From Pictodentalium vernedei (taxonomy: Eukaryota; Mollusca; Scaphopoda; Dentaliida; Dentaliidae): DNA of 64,000 bases. The notes beneath the pieces are model-generated. The model saw only the letters and a list, made by a program, of their open reading frames with translations. It was not told where the DNA came from and did not search any database. Positions 44,166 to 54,165 of the stretch are shown here, one piece after another (position 1 is the first letter of the stretch; the number at the start of each line of letters is the position of its first letter). The DNA lies in contig CM062289.1 in assembly GCA_031216915.1 (NCBI GenBank), positions 442,999,587 to 443,063,586 on the forward strand, read 5' to 3'. The translations under genes were made by a program, and so were the position numbers.

Positions 44166-44950
44166 TATATGTCGCTCCCCACTTCGTGGGGCAGGCGACA
44201 CAAAAACATCTATAACTCTTAATAGTATGTTATTAAAATGAAAAAGGCCCCGTGATTTGAGCTGTTTCTTTTTCCATTTCTTCGTTTTGGCGATAAAATT
44301 GACAGCGGAAGTACCGCCCACCGATGCTCATGTAAACAAAAACAAATTCGCACGTATGTACGTCTGCTGCTCAGTAAAATCGACATCGATAACCTTGCCG
44401 GCCAGGGACTAGGCGTAATTCGACGCACGAGACGTTTTCTTCAGTTTCATGAAGTATTTTCAGCGCGAATTGTAACTACCGCTCAATATGGTGCCATCTA
44501 ATAGTGCGAAAACCTTCCACTGTTTATACTTACAGAAATGTTTAACAATAATCCTTTTGTCGGGAATTTCTTTTTCATGACTTTTTCATTTTGCTATAAC
44601 TAGTTTGTTACTCTTTTCCTTTTTCTATGCTCAATGCAGGAATACAGAAAATATGGCTATTCCGTCGCCAGGCAGTATGTCCTTTGATTCACATCATGAT
44701 TTGTAAAAACCAACGATGGTTTTATCAACGTTACAAATAAAGTATCTATTTATTTATCTATTTTTCAGCGAGAATATATCAGTAACAGATCGGTGTATGT
44801 TCGTCTATACACGATTCATTAATTTCAGCAAAAGCGTCCATCAGTCTTCGGGTGCTTTATCGAATAACTAAGAGAGTATATATTGAACGAATGTCTAATA
44901 GCGCGGACTTTTCAAAAATACGTCGGCAGAGTCAAGAACAAGATGGACTA
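44166..44950. other. Gene-free stretch
   Basis: Nothing recognisable. Confidence 0.4.
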
Positions 44951-45570
44951 TTCTTTACCGCCCATGTAATGGGGACATGCGAATGACATATTTTCGATTC
45001 GACTCGAATCTCGAATCGAATCAGTCTATTATACGAAATCGAATCGAATCGAGTACATGTGTCCAGAAGTTCCGACTGATAACATATTTCAACTACATCA
45101 TCAAGGCATGCCTTCGTCGAAGGCATGCCTTGACGATGTAGAATGGAATATAACACAGAAAGGATTTTTGTTCAAAAACAGAAACGGATTCGAGAATTCT
45201 GAACTGGGCACTGCTAGCCGCTAGCAACCGTGAGCTCATCTCTGATATTGCTTAGGAACTTTAAACTTACTCACGGCAGTGGTAGTGACTAGTGAAACTG
45301 GAATTGGCATGGATGATGACATGGGAACAAATGCTTTTATGTTAATAAAGCGAAAATTACAATCAGTCTATATTTTCAATATATTTATGTACATTTTTAT
45401 ACATCAGGTATACGTTTTTTTGTGAAACGACTAAGATAACTTACACCAAGCGAAGTTCCAGTGAAAAGACTCGAGGGAAAACGAAGCGGACAGCCGATTT
45501 CGAATCGAACCGAATACCAATTTAAGATTCGAAATCGAATCGAATCTCGATGTTTCGAGGGCCTTACCAT
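44951..45570. mobile_element. Possible DNA transposon with ATTCGAATCG subterminal repeats
   Basis: GATTCGACTCGAATCTCGAA at the left and TTCGAAATCGAATCGAATCT at the right face each other across about 0.5 kb. A hairpin (CATCAAGGCATGCCTTCGTC with complement, 45100..45137) sits between. The outer ends (GGGGACATGCGA, TCGAGGGCC) are only loosely complementary and no TSD was found. Confidence 0.45.
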
Positions 45571-45647
45571 AAATTCCTCTACTGTCATGACTGTGGGGTG
45601 GCTGTAATAGTGGGATTTCTTGCGTGGCCTCGAGCGCCGTGTCTTAG

Positions 45648-45870
45648 AGCAGAACAGAACAGAACAGAATAGAACAGAAAAGAAAAAAGAAACGAAAAGA
45701 AAAGAAAAGAACAGAACAGAACAGAACAGGACAGGACAGAACAGAACAGAACAGAACAGAATAGAATAGAACTTTATTGCAATAAATCGCCCGCGTTGGG
45801 GCAGATTGCATGGATAACAATATATACATTCGCTATTAAGTCTAAACCAGCTGCGTACTTCCAAGGTATT
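45648..45870 (-). mobile_element. LINE 3' end with pentanucleotide tail
   Basis: Read on the minus strand: LINE-like 3' sequence (CCCCAACGCGGGCGATTTAT, TGCAATAAAG) followed by about 120 bases of (TTCTG)n/(TTCTA)n. Pentameric 3' tails mark some CR1/L2-group LINEs. The 160-residue Ser/Phe/Cys-rich minus-strand open frame here comes from the microsatellite. Confidence 0.65.
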
Positions 45871-46260
45871 TTTCATCAAATCTAGTCATGGCTGCTGTGA
45901 TGCAGCCATGACTAGATTCGATAAAAACAAATTCATCTAAATTTAAAACTAAAGAAATCAATAGTGACAAAATCCAAGCAATTTACATGGTAGAATTTGA
46001 TAAAATGTGTCCAAATTACACTGATGTCAGTGGCATGACAAGACAAATCGTGTCCTGGGCATGAATATCTTTCAGAAGCATACAGAAGCGACCGATTGGA
46101 CTCGGTGTGGCTTGTATTTACTTCTGTAGCATCCATCAAGTAACATTCGTCTAATGTCGATAAGTGCCCTCGAGGCAACTTCACTGAGGGTCCTGGAAAC
46201 ATTCGCGAATTCTGACGCACGACATGTCCAAACTGGAATAAATTTCTTATGATGGTTCCT
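45871..46260. other. Short palindrome and unassigned sequence
   Basis: AATCTAGTCATGGCTGCTGT and complement form a hairpin at 45880..45919 whose ATCAAATC..CATG..CAGCCATGAC plan is like the array at 54.6-58.4 kb. No gene. Confidence 0.5.
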
Positions 46261-46600
46261 CAAAGTCTCTAATAGCCCAAGAACATTAGGTTTCACTAGG
46301 GAAAAAAATAGGAGAAAGCTGATTTTTTCAGGGAATGTCGAGTACATGTCACTGAACGATTAGACAAAAGTCCCCTAAAATCCCAGTTGAGCTTTTTTTC
46401 TACAGCCTTTTTTCGAAAACGCGTTTGAAAAAAATCAAAAAAAATCGCACGAACTTTTTAACCTCGAATTGATCCAACTGTATTTTTTGTTTACGCGTAT
46501 TTCGAGCTACATAATGTCTAATATACATTTACCTAGAGGAAAATGTGCACTCTGTGACAATTTCTGCGAAAAATTATTGAAAATTCACAAAAAAGTATCG
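46261..46600 (+). repeat. Left arm of the long inverted repeat
   Basis: Partner of 49900..50245. The best-conserved stretch is the first ~150 bases; inner parts match only in short blocks at equal offsets. Low-complexity A/T runs contribute but do not explain the conserved 18-base block. Confidence 0.65.
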
Positions 46601-46858
46601 GATTTACGCAAAAAATGACGATTTTCCTAACGGATTTGCCCAAAGGGTCGTAGTACAGAACGGGATGTTAGTTGGACAGACGATAAAAAATCCACCACCA
46701 TTTGAAGACTTTTATCATTGCTTACAAAATAGACATTATGGAAGACCCCCTCTGCTTCTGGCCGAGTTCCCCTTTTGGCATAAAATTCGTCAGCATGAGA
46801 ACTCAACTATTTTCGGGCTTGGGACCGAACAGACACGTCTGCGTCTGGCAGCATTAGA

Positions 46859-46921
46859 TCAATAAATAATATTTACAGAATGTACAAAAATCAATAAATA
46901 ATATTTACAGAATGTACAAAT
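46859..46921. repeat. 32-bp tandem duplication
   Basis: ATCAATAAATAATATTTACA .. GAATGTACAAA occurs twice in a row, just downstream of the nuclease gene's stop codon on the minus strand. Confidence 0.9.
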
Positions 46922-46993
46922 CAATCAACATGGATTAAGTTACATTGACTATTATCAACGCTATATACAGAAATGACATGACCTATATACATA

Positions 46994-48424
46994 TTATTCA
47001 TCGAACTCAGAAATTTCCGACAGGACAGTGTTTCTGTGGTTGTTACAAGAATCCGAACTGCAATTACACAAACCTGAGCAAGAGAGTCCTGCCTTCTTAC
47101 ACCCACACCTTTTTGTACAAGCACTCTTGCAACCACAACTGATCAGATTCAGTAGGTTATCGGGGGCACATGGCTTTGTGGCTGCAGTCGGTACAAGAAG
47201 TCCATTGTCTAGCGACCACCCCCAATCCGTCGGAGGAAGCGAAGTGCCCAGCCATTGTTGGACCTGGAGATAACATCTGTAGACATGTTGTTGTGCAGCA
47301 TCGCTGCTTGGTGGGAGTGAGGCTAGGTCGATGGGTTTATTCAGTTTAGATTTTGCTACATAACGCTTGTAAGTGACATATCTAAATTGGTCGAGAGAGG
47401 AAACAGTTTTACTCCCGTATAAGATCAGGAAAAATTGTTCCTCGGCAGCGGCTACTGCACTTGGTGTACTGTCATCCGCCAAAATTGTGTTGACATACCG
47501 TTGTGAGTCGCTAGTAACATCGGAGACAATTGTACTGAATACTTTCTTCTTACCAACTCGAAAGAGTGCAGAAGTAGTGTCACAACCACTTATAGAATGT
47601 GCTACAAGGAGGTTGCTTCTATGGTCACCCATTTTGGTAGCTATTTCACTAACTGAAACTAGTAAGTTTGGGGTAATGGAATACATCATGTGAATATTAC
47701 ATCCCGGTTGAACTCGAGAGGTAAGAATGACTAACAAGTCTGTGTCTGTTCCCACAACGACAACATTGTTGTCATCTTGAGCGATGTCAAGTGCAGTTTC
47801 GGCTATCAGTACATCAGCATCAGCCTCGGCCTGCTTGGACTGAATATTGATAGCAGATAGCTCCTGCATTAGAAGATCGATCAGTTGGGTTTTGTTCTTG
47901 GCATTTGCAAGGAAATCGGATTGGGGTGTGGTGGCTGGTAACTCGGGTGAGATATTGATATCAATGGAATACCTGTCTTTAGATCTACGGGCTTGTTCCA
48001 TGCCCTTTGTCGACATTGTACAAGCATAACCATCAAAAACAACCACGACGTTCGCCCCAAAATGTCTCACTAGATAATTGGAATATGATGTACATACGTC
48101 CTTATATGACGACTGTTTAGGCCATACAACTGCCCTCAATAAAAATACACCATCTACAACAAACAGAGAATGTTCTGGGATTTTAGTTTGCTCGGAACCG
48201 TATGTTTTGAGGATCTTACCGAGCGTGCTTTTCTGTGTCTTCCTCATTCCAGCAGAATCAAACAATGCTGGTGGTTTCGGGGCGAGTTCATATTTGAGAT
48301 ACTCTTCCATCTCTGCTTGTGACTGAATAACACATGTGATGCGGTTGAACAGAATTGTGGGGTCAATCACTACCTTACTTCCACGGACTTTGATGCTATT
48401 TGCCATCGATGCGAAAGACTTCAC
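46994..48424 (-). CDS. FEN/XPG-like PIN nuclease with C-terminal CXC cysteine cluster
   Basis: The 476-residue frame (first ATG; it stays open further upstream and joins the preceding segment, see 48466..49080) has the acidic layout of FEN-1-type 5' nucleases. D91 lies in VVDGVFLLRAVVW and D131 in VVVVFDGYA. E200, D202 and D204 lie in EADAD, and D227 and D229 in VGTDTDLLV. D282 lies in ISGCDTTSA, followed by FRVGKKKVF in the place of the helix-hairpin-helix. Residues 430-460 hold nine cysteines in CGC..C..CGC..C..C.C..C order, like tesmin/CXC DNA-binding modules. FEN-family enzymes cut flapped or branched DNA in the nucleus; that activity is inferred. I recall similar uncharacterised proteins in multiple copies in marine invertebrates but cannot name the family. 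It lies inside a pair of long inverted repeats. Confidence 0.75.
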   Translation of the reverse strand: MKSFASMANSIKVRGSKVVIDPTILFNRITCVIQSQAEMEEYLKYELAPKPPALFDSAGMRKTQKSTLGKILKTYGSEQTKIPEHSLFVVDGVFLLRAVVWPKQSSYKDVCTSYSNYLVRHFGANVVVVFDGYACTMSTKGMEQARRSKDRYSIDINISPELPATTPQSDFLANAKNKTQLIDLLMQELSAINIQSKQAEADADVLIAETALDIAQDDNNVVVVGTDTDLLVILTSRVQPGCNIHMMYSITPNLLVSVSEIATKMGDHRSNLLVAHSISGCDTTSALFRVGKKKVFSTIVSDVTSDSQRYVNTILADDSTPSAVAAAEEQFFLILYGSKTVSSLDQFRYVTYKRYVAKSKLNKPIDLASLPPSSDAAQQHVYRCYLQVQQWLGTSLPPTDWGWSLDNGLLVPTAATKPCAPDNLLNLISCGCKSACTKRCGCKKAGLSCSGLCNCSSDSCNNHRNTVLSEISEFDE

Positions 48425-48465
48425 AGTGTCAACACGTCGTAGTTTGATGCTGTTGAACGTTTTGC

Positions 48466-49080
48466 TTACAACATTCGATACGCAACATTCACCAATTTTG
48501 CAACTTGGTCACAGTTCACAGTTTCGTCGGCCACAAGCCCGGTCGCTATAGAGACTAATTGTAGTGGATCTCTATTCTGAAAGAGGGAATGCACTCTGAG
48601 CCAGTTCAATAATTTGGTGATATCATTGGCATCAGTCAATTGTGAACTTTGACGGAGATCCCGATGTTGTTCGCCATGACCAGTGTGACCATGAACACAA
48701 TTTTCGAGAGCATTACATATCGGAAGGCAAAGAGGTAGTCCATGTACCCATTTCGCAACAGTGCTATCGGTTATTCCCCTGCCATGTGTGAGACCACCAG
48801 GGAGCTTGAACATTCTCATTAAACACTGCTCTATGGTCTGATCAGAATATATCCCGTCCCAGAATTTATCTGAGCGCCTTATGGTAAAGTAACCTTTCTC
48901 AGTGAACAACTTCAAATCATCCTGTTGCATTATTTCTGTTAGCTCATTCATCTGCTGCAAATAGAGATGAGAACTTTTTGCGTATGCAAAATGACCACCT
49001 GCGTGAAATACTGGAATCATATTGCGAACACAATATGTGTGGAGTTCCCAGTCGCCTGTGCGCTCTGCTCTCAAGAACAA
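48466..49080 (-). CDS. Middle segment of the same nuclease-element protein
   Basis: 205 codons from a TTG codon used only as a frame marker; the phase is open upstream through GRTGKLWVQYYEQIGLL. Recognisable phrases are RAERTGDWELH, GGHFAYAKSSHLYLQQM, RRSDKFWDGIYSDQTIEQCL and GGLTHGRGIT, which I recall as the N-terminal half of the same invertebrate family. It is one base out of phase with the 49134..49535 segment and with the FEN-like segment. The junction near 48.47 kb reads continuous protein (..VSNVVSKTFNSIKLRRVDTVKSF) if one base is restored. Role unknown. Confidence 0.65.
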   Translation of the reverse strand: MFLRAERTGDWELHTYCVRNMIPVFHAGGHFAYAKSSHLYLQQMNELTEIMQQDDLKLFTEKGYFTIRRSDKFWDGIYSDQTIEQCLMRMFKLPGGLTHGRGITDSTVAKWVHGLPLCLPICNALENCVHGHTGHGEQHRDLRQSSQLTDANDITKLLNWLRVHSLFQNRDPLQLVSIATGLVADETVNCDQVAKLVNVAYRML

Positions 49081-49133
49081 CTGGAGAAGACCTATTTGCT
49101 CGTAGTATTGTACCCAAAGCTTTCCTGTGCGTC

Positions 49134-49535
49134 CTACGGACGCATTCTGGAGCAGTTAGTGTAATTTTGACAGTAGATGGTTGACACTTTCTTGATTGAC
49201 AGCGTCAGCTGTTGTACAATCACCTCTGGCAAGTCCACAGAATATATTTCATTGACTTCTGTGCAGTCTATGTTATCTAGTGTTCGGCTTTCTTCAAACA
49301 CAAGTTTTGTAATGGCAATTTGTGTTAGCAAATGGGCACGAACTGCTCTTGAATATGCTTGACCACTGCTCAAATGATGGATTGACCCACCAGCATAAAC
49401 AGTCCCCCAAAGTTCATCCAAGCCGCTACCAGCCATGATCGAACCAATTGCCCCTAAATATGACATAATCATATGGAAGCCGTCGAGTCTAACGAAAACT
49501 TTTGTCAACTTATCTGACGAAGACACAATCTCCAC
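49134..49535 (-). CDS. N-proximal segment of the nuclease-element protein
   Basis: Phrases RLDGFHMIMSYLGAIGSIMA, GSGLDELWGTVYAGGS and AYSRAVRAHLLTQIAI are those expected just before the RAERTGDW segment. The phase changes by one base near 49.13 kb. Upstream, a TGA interrupts CEYIKAVEIV about ten codons before the marked start, and I could not find the true N-terminus, so the gene is 5'-incomplete or has a further exon or frame break. Confidence 0.6.
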   Translation of the reverse strand: MEIVSSSDKLTKVFVRLDGFHMIMSYLGAIGSIMAGSGLDELWGTVYAGGSIHHLSSGQAYSRAVRAHLLTQIAITKLVFEESRTLDNIDCTEVNEIYSVDLPEVIVQQLTLSIKKVSTIYCQNYTNCSRMRP

Positions 49536-49899
49536 TGCTTTGATATATTCACATCAAGGGCGTGCACACATTACATGCCAATGCAGCTTGAGTGTAGGCG
49601 AACACCACATTATATGATTTAATCGAACATGGAAATTGAAACAATGATGCTATAATACGGTATTTGAATGAGAAAAGTCGATGCCGTTTGAATTTGAGTT
49701 TAGGGGGTATGGTTAATATTTCACACGTTTCACCAGTTCATTATGGAATAAATGACTATTGTTATATATCATTATAAAGCCACTGTTTTTCTGCAATTTT
49801 TTATATATAATTTAACTCCCAAAGTAGTCGTAGATTTGATTTAATGGACGTTGTGTATCGTTGTGTGTATGAAAACAATAAATTTTTTTTCGTAATTTT

Positions 49900-50245
49900 G
49901 TACATTTTCGTGAATATTTCACCATTGAGTGTGAGGATTGGTACAAAGTTGGCATTTTCTGTTGGGGATATGTATTCTCAATATAATTCAGCACGATATT
50001 TATGATTCTCACCCTACTAAGGCGAATAAGAATGAGAAATATGGAGCTGGGTCGAATTTTTTTTTAATTTTTTTTTTTCATCAAAAAAACGCTATAACTA
50101 AAAAAGCTCAACTCGGATTCGCGGGGACTTTTCACACTTTATCCGCAATGTGTGTCCCGGAAACATATAAAAAATCAGCTTTCTCCGATTTTTTTCCTTA
50201 CTTTCTCATTTTTATGTCTAATGTGCCTGGACTATAAGTTCTTTG
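49900..50245 (-). repeat. Right arm of the long inverted repeat
   Basis: Reverse-complement partner of 46261..46600. The outermost block matches to CAAAG at position 50245; beyond it similarity stops. Forty-two bases later a piggyBac-like MITE begins. Confidence 0.65.
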
Positions 50246-50286
50246 TCTTTTTAATGTAATATCGATAAACTACCATACACAAAGGA

Positions 50287-50484
50287 TTAACCGTTTACCC
50301 AACGTAACAGCCAAAGCCGACCAGCGCTATTCACAAAAATCGCCAATTAATTTTCAATATTTTTTTCATTTTTTGTCTCAAAAACATAGGTTGTCACCCC
50401 TCTTTGGAACGAGCTCGTTCCAAAGAGGGGTCATAACCTATGTTTTTGAGGCAAAAAATGAAAAGAAATAGTTATTCAAGAATT
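50287..50484. mobile_element. piggyBac-like MITE (family 1) cut by a LINE
   Basis: TTAA plus CCGTTTACCCAACG, GACCAGCGCTATTC and the full CCTCTTTGGAACGAGCTCG palindrome are present. The sequence stops at TTATTCAAGAATTTT, where the 3' tail of the minus-strand LINE begins. The missing right end (GCAAGTGTCGTCTGC..) is found only at 58.4 kb. Confidence 0.85.
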
Positions 50485-51194
50485 TTGTTCCTTCTTTATT
50501 TCTTTCTTCTTTATTTTATTTACGGTATACATATAAAAACGTTTTACAGATAAATGTTTTACAGACAATGTATTCAGCATACCGTGGGAAGTGACATAGC
50601 CAGATTGGCTATCTACCTGACACTCCCTAGAAAAATAAAAATCGCAACAGACTGTGATGAAGTGATCGGACTTGACGTAATTAGTCTAATTCCTAATGAG
50701 GGATGGGTGTTCATATTCTTTTGCCAATAATTTGTTCTCGTATAAAAAATAAGTTAGGGGGAAATAATTATAGATTCCTGTGGACGACTGGTACCTCAAT
50801 ATTGCTAATATCCCGAAACAACCTGCTTAATATATTGTTAACACAGTTCAGGGTAGCTAACAGTAACAACAGATCCCGTCATAAACTATCGTATAAATCT
50901 TGGAATAATACAAGTCTGTCAATGGGAGGTCCACATCGGCTGACACACGGTGGGGCGCAAATATCGGTGAATCAGCCCGTTTCAGTTTAAACTGGAACGG
51001 CTCCCCCAGCGGTACCTCACGGTGTGACAGTCGGCATGACACGTAAATTATTGATGCATATTCATGGAACAAATCGAAGGATTTGCAGATTGTACAGGGC
51101 AAGGATACCAGAATGGGACACAGAGCATAACTTGTGTGTATAAGTTCTTTTTGGTAAGTTCTTCTCGGTAATTTAATGAAAATACTGATTTTTA

Positions 51195-52465
51195 TTATAT
51201 ACATTCTGGGCAATAAGGGTTATTACACCGGACATAATTGGAGTAGGAAGAAATAAAATCGGAGGTTAATTTGCGTCTAAAGGCGGTTTTATTGTTAATA
51301 TTTCGAACAGTGACGTCTAAAGCATTCCATAATTTCGGGAACGTGTATAATGGAAGTTTATCTAAGGTACGGTTTCGTGTTTTTTCTATGTTCAGAAGTC
51401 CAGACTGTCTGGTTGTTCTACCTGACGAATTGTCGTTTACGTTGAACATATCATTAAAGGAAGAAGGTAAATGGCTTTTGTGCCAGTCAAACATGAACAG
51501 CAATGCATGTAGTTTAAACAAATCGTCAACTTTGAGGATTTCATCCTTCTTGAACAGAGGGTCAGTATGAGAGTTGTATTTTTTGTTATTGATAATTCGT
51601 AATGAACGCTTCTGCACAATAGCTAATTTATTAATTGCTTTCGAGCTCCCCCATGTTACGATTCCATATATTAAATGGCTGTGAACCAGGGCGAAATACA
51701 ATGTCTTCAGGACTCGATGGGGGAGGATATTTTTTACTTTGTTGAGACTATAGTTTGCTCGCGCTATTTTCGAGCTTATTCGGAGTATGTGGGCTTTGTA
51801 GGATAAATGTTCATCGAGGCTTATTCCCAAAAACTTTACGGATTTTTCTGGTTCGTTGTCTCCGACCTTTTTAATAACTTGGTTATTTATTTTTACCTCA
51901 TGACGGGAATCAGTATTCCTTCCTTTTGTTGGATTAAGTATAATGTATGAGGTTTTTTTAGCATTCAGCATCAACTCGTTCACAGAGCACCATTCGAATA
52001 ATTTTTGAAGTTCTTCGTTAAAATAAGGTGTTATTGAACTACTGTTGAGACCAGAGCAATGTACTGTAGTGTCATCAGTGAACGACAAGAGATTAAGCGA
52101 AGTTGAGATACTTATATCATTTATATACAGAAGAAATAAAACGGGGCCCAAGATCGAGCCCTGTGGGACACCACAACTTTGCCTGGCAAAGTCACATTTT
52201 TGTTCGTCATATAGAACATATTGGAATCTATCGGACAAGTAGCTTCTAAACCAGTTGTTGGCTAGTCCTCTGATGCCGTAGTATTCGAGTTTGCCCAATA
52301 GTATTTCATGGTTTATCGTGTCGAATGCTTTTGACAGGTCCAAGAATAGTGCCAGTGTACTATTCTTTTCCCGTTTATTGTTTTCCATAGCGGTGCTTTT
52401 GGGGAGTTGGAGGACTGGGTGAATCGTGCTATGACGTTTTTGAAATCCGTATTGATAAGGGAAGG
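51195..52465 (-). pseudogene. Non-LTR reverse transcriptase, main segment
   Basis: From [11 protein letters not shown] (RT motif 2) at about 52463 to the stop at 51195. Counting from the ATG at 52388: [13 protein letters not shown] (motif A, about residues 15-27), [12 protein letters not shown] (motif B, 71-82), FTDD (motif C, 103-106, the catalytic aspartates intact, T in place of the usual A/V), [14 protein letters not shown] (motif E region), then the C-terminal domain ending NPYCPEC. It copies LINE and possibly SINE RNA into DNA at the nicked target. It is intact in this phase but disconnected upstream by frame breaks. Confidence 0.9.
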
Positions 52466-52570
52466 ATATAAGATATTAAACCTCTCGAGATAACTTCTAA
52501 GTCTTTTATCCATGAGCTTTTCCATCACTTTTGAAAAAGCTGGAAGGATACTAATGGGTCTGTAGTTTGT
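52313..52570 (-). pseudogene. RT motif 1 segment, separate phase
   Basis: NYRPISILPAFSKVMEKLMD is the canonical first RT block. It reads in a phase between its neighbours; the shift to the main RT segment falls near 52.46 kb, just before YQYGF. Just upstream the expected ..VVPIYK.. stretch is partly missing (MKTSTAL runs into TNYRP), so a small deletion accompanies the frame change. Confidence 0.8.
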
Positions 52571-53045
52571 AAAGCTGTGCTCGTTTTCATTCTATCTGGT
52601 ACTTTGCCCTCGGTAAAGGAATTATTGATTATGTGGGTAATGGGGACCAATATCTCATTTATCGTTTGTTTAAGAAGACTGGTTGTGATACTATCGCAAT
52701 CTTTCGACGATTTTACTTTCATTCTGTTTACAATTTGACTAACCTCTACAGGATTTGTGGGTAGAAGATAAAAGTTGTTGGAAACACTACCATGCATGTA
52801 GTTTAAATACGATTTCTCCGGTTTCTGGATCTGATCGGATATGGTTCTACCAACGTTGACGAAAAAATTATTGAATTCTCTTGCAATGCCCTGGGCTTCG
52901 ATTATTTCTGTACACCCCCCCCCCCCCCCTTGACAAAGAAAGTGGGTAGTCTGCTTTCAGGTTTTTCTTTATTGATAGCTTCGTTTAAGATCTGCCATGT
53001 TCTTCGCATATTGTTCCTATTTTCATTCAAGATATCCCTATAATA
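52525..53045 (-). pseudogene. EN-RT linker and RT N-terminus, broken at a G15 run
   Basis: YYRDILNENRNNMRRTWQIL and FFVKGGGGG run in one phase, then TEIIEAQGIAREFNNFFVNV and VSQIVNRMKVKSSKDCDSI in the next. The switch is at a run of 15 G (plus-strand C run at 52915..52929). One more G would keep a single frame encoding a poly-Gly stretch. The content is typical of the LINE linker leading to RT block 0. Confidence 0.8.
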
Positions 53046-53590
53046 AATTGATTTACATTGTTTCTTAACTTTATGAAAAATTTTACAGTAGTTTTTGTAA
53101 TTTCGTAAATTATGTTCATTAGGTTTTTAAGTTTTCTTGTATAGAATTTTTCTTTATTAACTGAGGATATGACAAGTCTCTTTGTCATCCAAGGTTGTTT
53201 TTTAATAAATTTATTGTTCTGGCGGACACGCTTCAAAGGGAATGCTTTATCGTAAGCTTCCATATAGATGTTTAAAAATGTTTCATATGATTCATTGGGA
53301 CAGTTTGAAAGCAAGACAGGGTAAGAATTACTTTCTGAGAGTAATTCTTTAAATTCAGACATTTTTTCCGCGTTTATGATTCGTTTTATAGTAAACCGTG
53401 GTGTATCATTTGCCTTGGTAGATTCTTCAATGTAAAAAACACCAAAGTGATCTGATACATCTGTTATAATTATACCCGGTATTGTTGTTTGTGAAACATT
53501 GTTTGAAAATATGTGGTCTATCAGAGTAGCTGAATAATTAGTTATTCTCGTTGGTTTGGTTATATGAGGCAAGAATCCTTGGCTAAACAT
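53027..53590 (-). pseudogene. LINE endonuclease, C-terminal half
   Basis: FSQGFLPHITKPTRI, ATLIDHIFSN and VSDHFGVF supply the conserved serine-aspartate-histidine motif that completes the apurinic-type endonuclease fold. A basic linker follows. It is joined to the N-terminal half by restoring one base near 53.59 kb (..VDLMFSQGF). Confidence 0.88.
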
Positions 53591-54129
53591 GAGATCGACA
53601 ATTCTTCTGTCTTGGAATGTATATTTGCTTTTAAAAGGTCCAGGTTGAGATCCCCCATGATATAAACTTTCTTGTTTTCGGCATTCAGAACATCCATTAT
53701 TTCACCTAATTTTAATATGAGGAGGTTTATATCGGCTTTCGGTGGAGTGTTTGGTCTATATATGACGCCAATTATTTTAGAGTTGTGTTTATCTTCAACT
53801 TCTACGAATAGAGATTCGAAAAGGTGGGGGATGAAAATTGTAATATCACTTCGAACTTTATAGGATATCCCCTCTTTTATATATAGCCCAACTCCCCCTC
53901 GGCCATCATCATTTTCGGGTCTCATACATTTGATAATTGGCGCATAACCCTCCAGATTAAACGAGTTTTGTGGGGGAATTTGAAATATTTCTGTGAGTCC
54001 AATTATGTCAAAAAAATTATTATTTGTTTGTAAATTATAGAGCAGGTTCTGGAAGGAATCCCAGTGAGCCTTTAAGCTTTGACAGTTAAGATGGAACAAA
54101 GAAACTTCTGAGTTTATTTTACTAGTCAT
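53560..54129 (-). pseudogene. LINE apurinic-type endonuclease, N-terminal half
   Basis: Starts at ATG 54129 (MTSKINSEVSLFHLNCQSL), a normal start for this domain. Motifs: the N in FHLNCQSL, the catalytic E in IIGLTE, GGVGLYI, GVIYRPN and MGDLNLDLL. These define the exonuclease-endonuclease-phosphatase fold that nicks target DNA to prime reverse transcription. All catalytic motifs seen are intact. Confidence 0.9.
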
Positions 54130-54165
54130 AGACTGAAATGAAAATCTTTAAGTGTAAAGTATTTA

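Larger units (their letters stand above)
46261..50245 (-). mobile_element. ~4-kb inverted-repeat element encoding a FEN-like nuclease
   Basis: Two diverged inverted repeats bracket the coding region. The left one reads outside-in CAAAGTCTCTAATAGCCCAA, then GGAGAAAGCTGATTTTTT, AAAAGTCCCC and AGTTGAGCTTTTTT. The right one read on the minus strand gives CAAAGAACTTATAGTCCAGG, GGAGAAAGCTGATTTTTT, AAAAGTCCCC and AGTTGAGCTTTTTT with near-equal spacing (37 versus 36 bases between the second and third blocks). GAAAATG then recurs at 274 versus 279 bases from the ends. The only coding region is the FEN-like/CXC gene. I see no transposase, integrase, helicase or RT. No TSD could be defined, so the outer limits are approximate and mobility is inferred. 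Confidence 0.65.
50485..54165 (-). mobile_element. Near-complete non-LTR retrotransposon (EN + RT)
   Basis: On the minus strand: an apurinic-type endonuclease, a linker, a reverse transcriptase with its C-terminal domain, then about 0.7 kb of 3' untranslated region. That region holds the stem-loop ATAGCCA-GAT-TGGCTAT (50596..50612) and a TAAATAAAATAAAGAAG-type tail. No RNase H domain or separate ORF1 is visible. Domain order and protein phrases suggest the CR1/L2/jockey group; the exact clade is not assigned. The coding sequence changes phase five times, always by one missing base. The 5' limit is uncertain. Confidence 0.85.

Noticed and set aside
45397-45879. 160-residue minus-strand open frame rich in Ser, Phe, Cys, Leu
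   Set aside because: It is the translation of a (TTCTG)n microsatellite tail joined to flanking DNA.
47028-47273. Plus-strand frames within 46.9-49.6 kb
   Set aside because: Antisense shadows of the nuclease gene.
48420-48480. Intron with donor GTAAGC at the phase change in the nuclease gene
   Set aside because: The sequence after GTAAGC reads directly as family-like protein (VVSKTFNSIKLRR), so a one-base frame change explains it better than a splice site.
49536-49620. Additional N-terminal exon of the nuclease gene
   Set aside because: CEYIKAVEIV looks family-like but is preceded by TGA, and I could not find a convincing continuation in any phase.
50485-54165. Assignment of the LINE to a named clade
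   Set aside because: Motifs fit the CR1/L2/jockey group, but a tree is needed; naming a clade would be guesswork.
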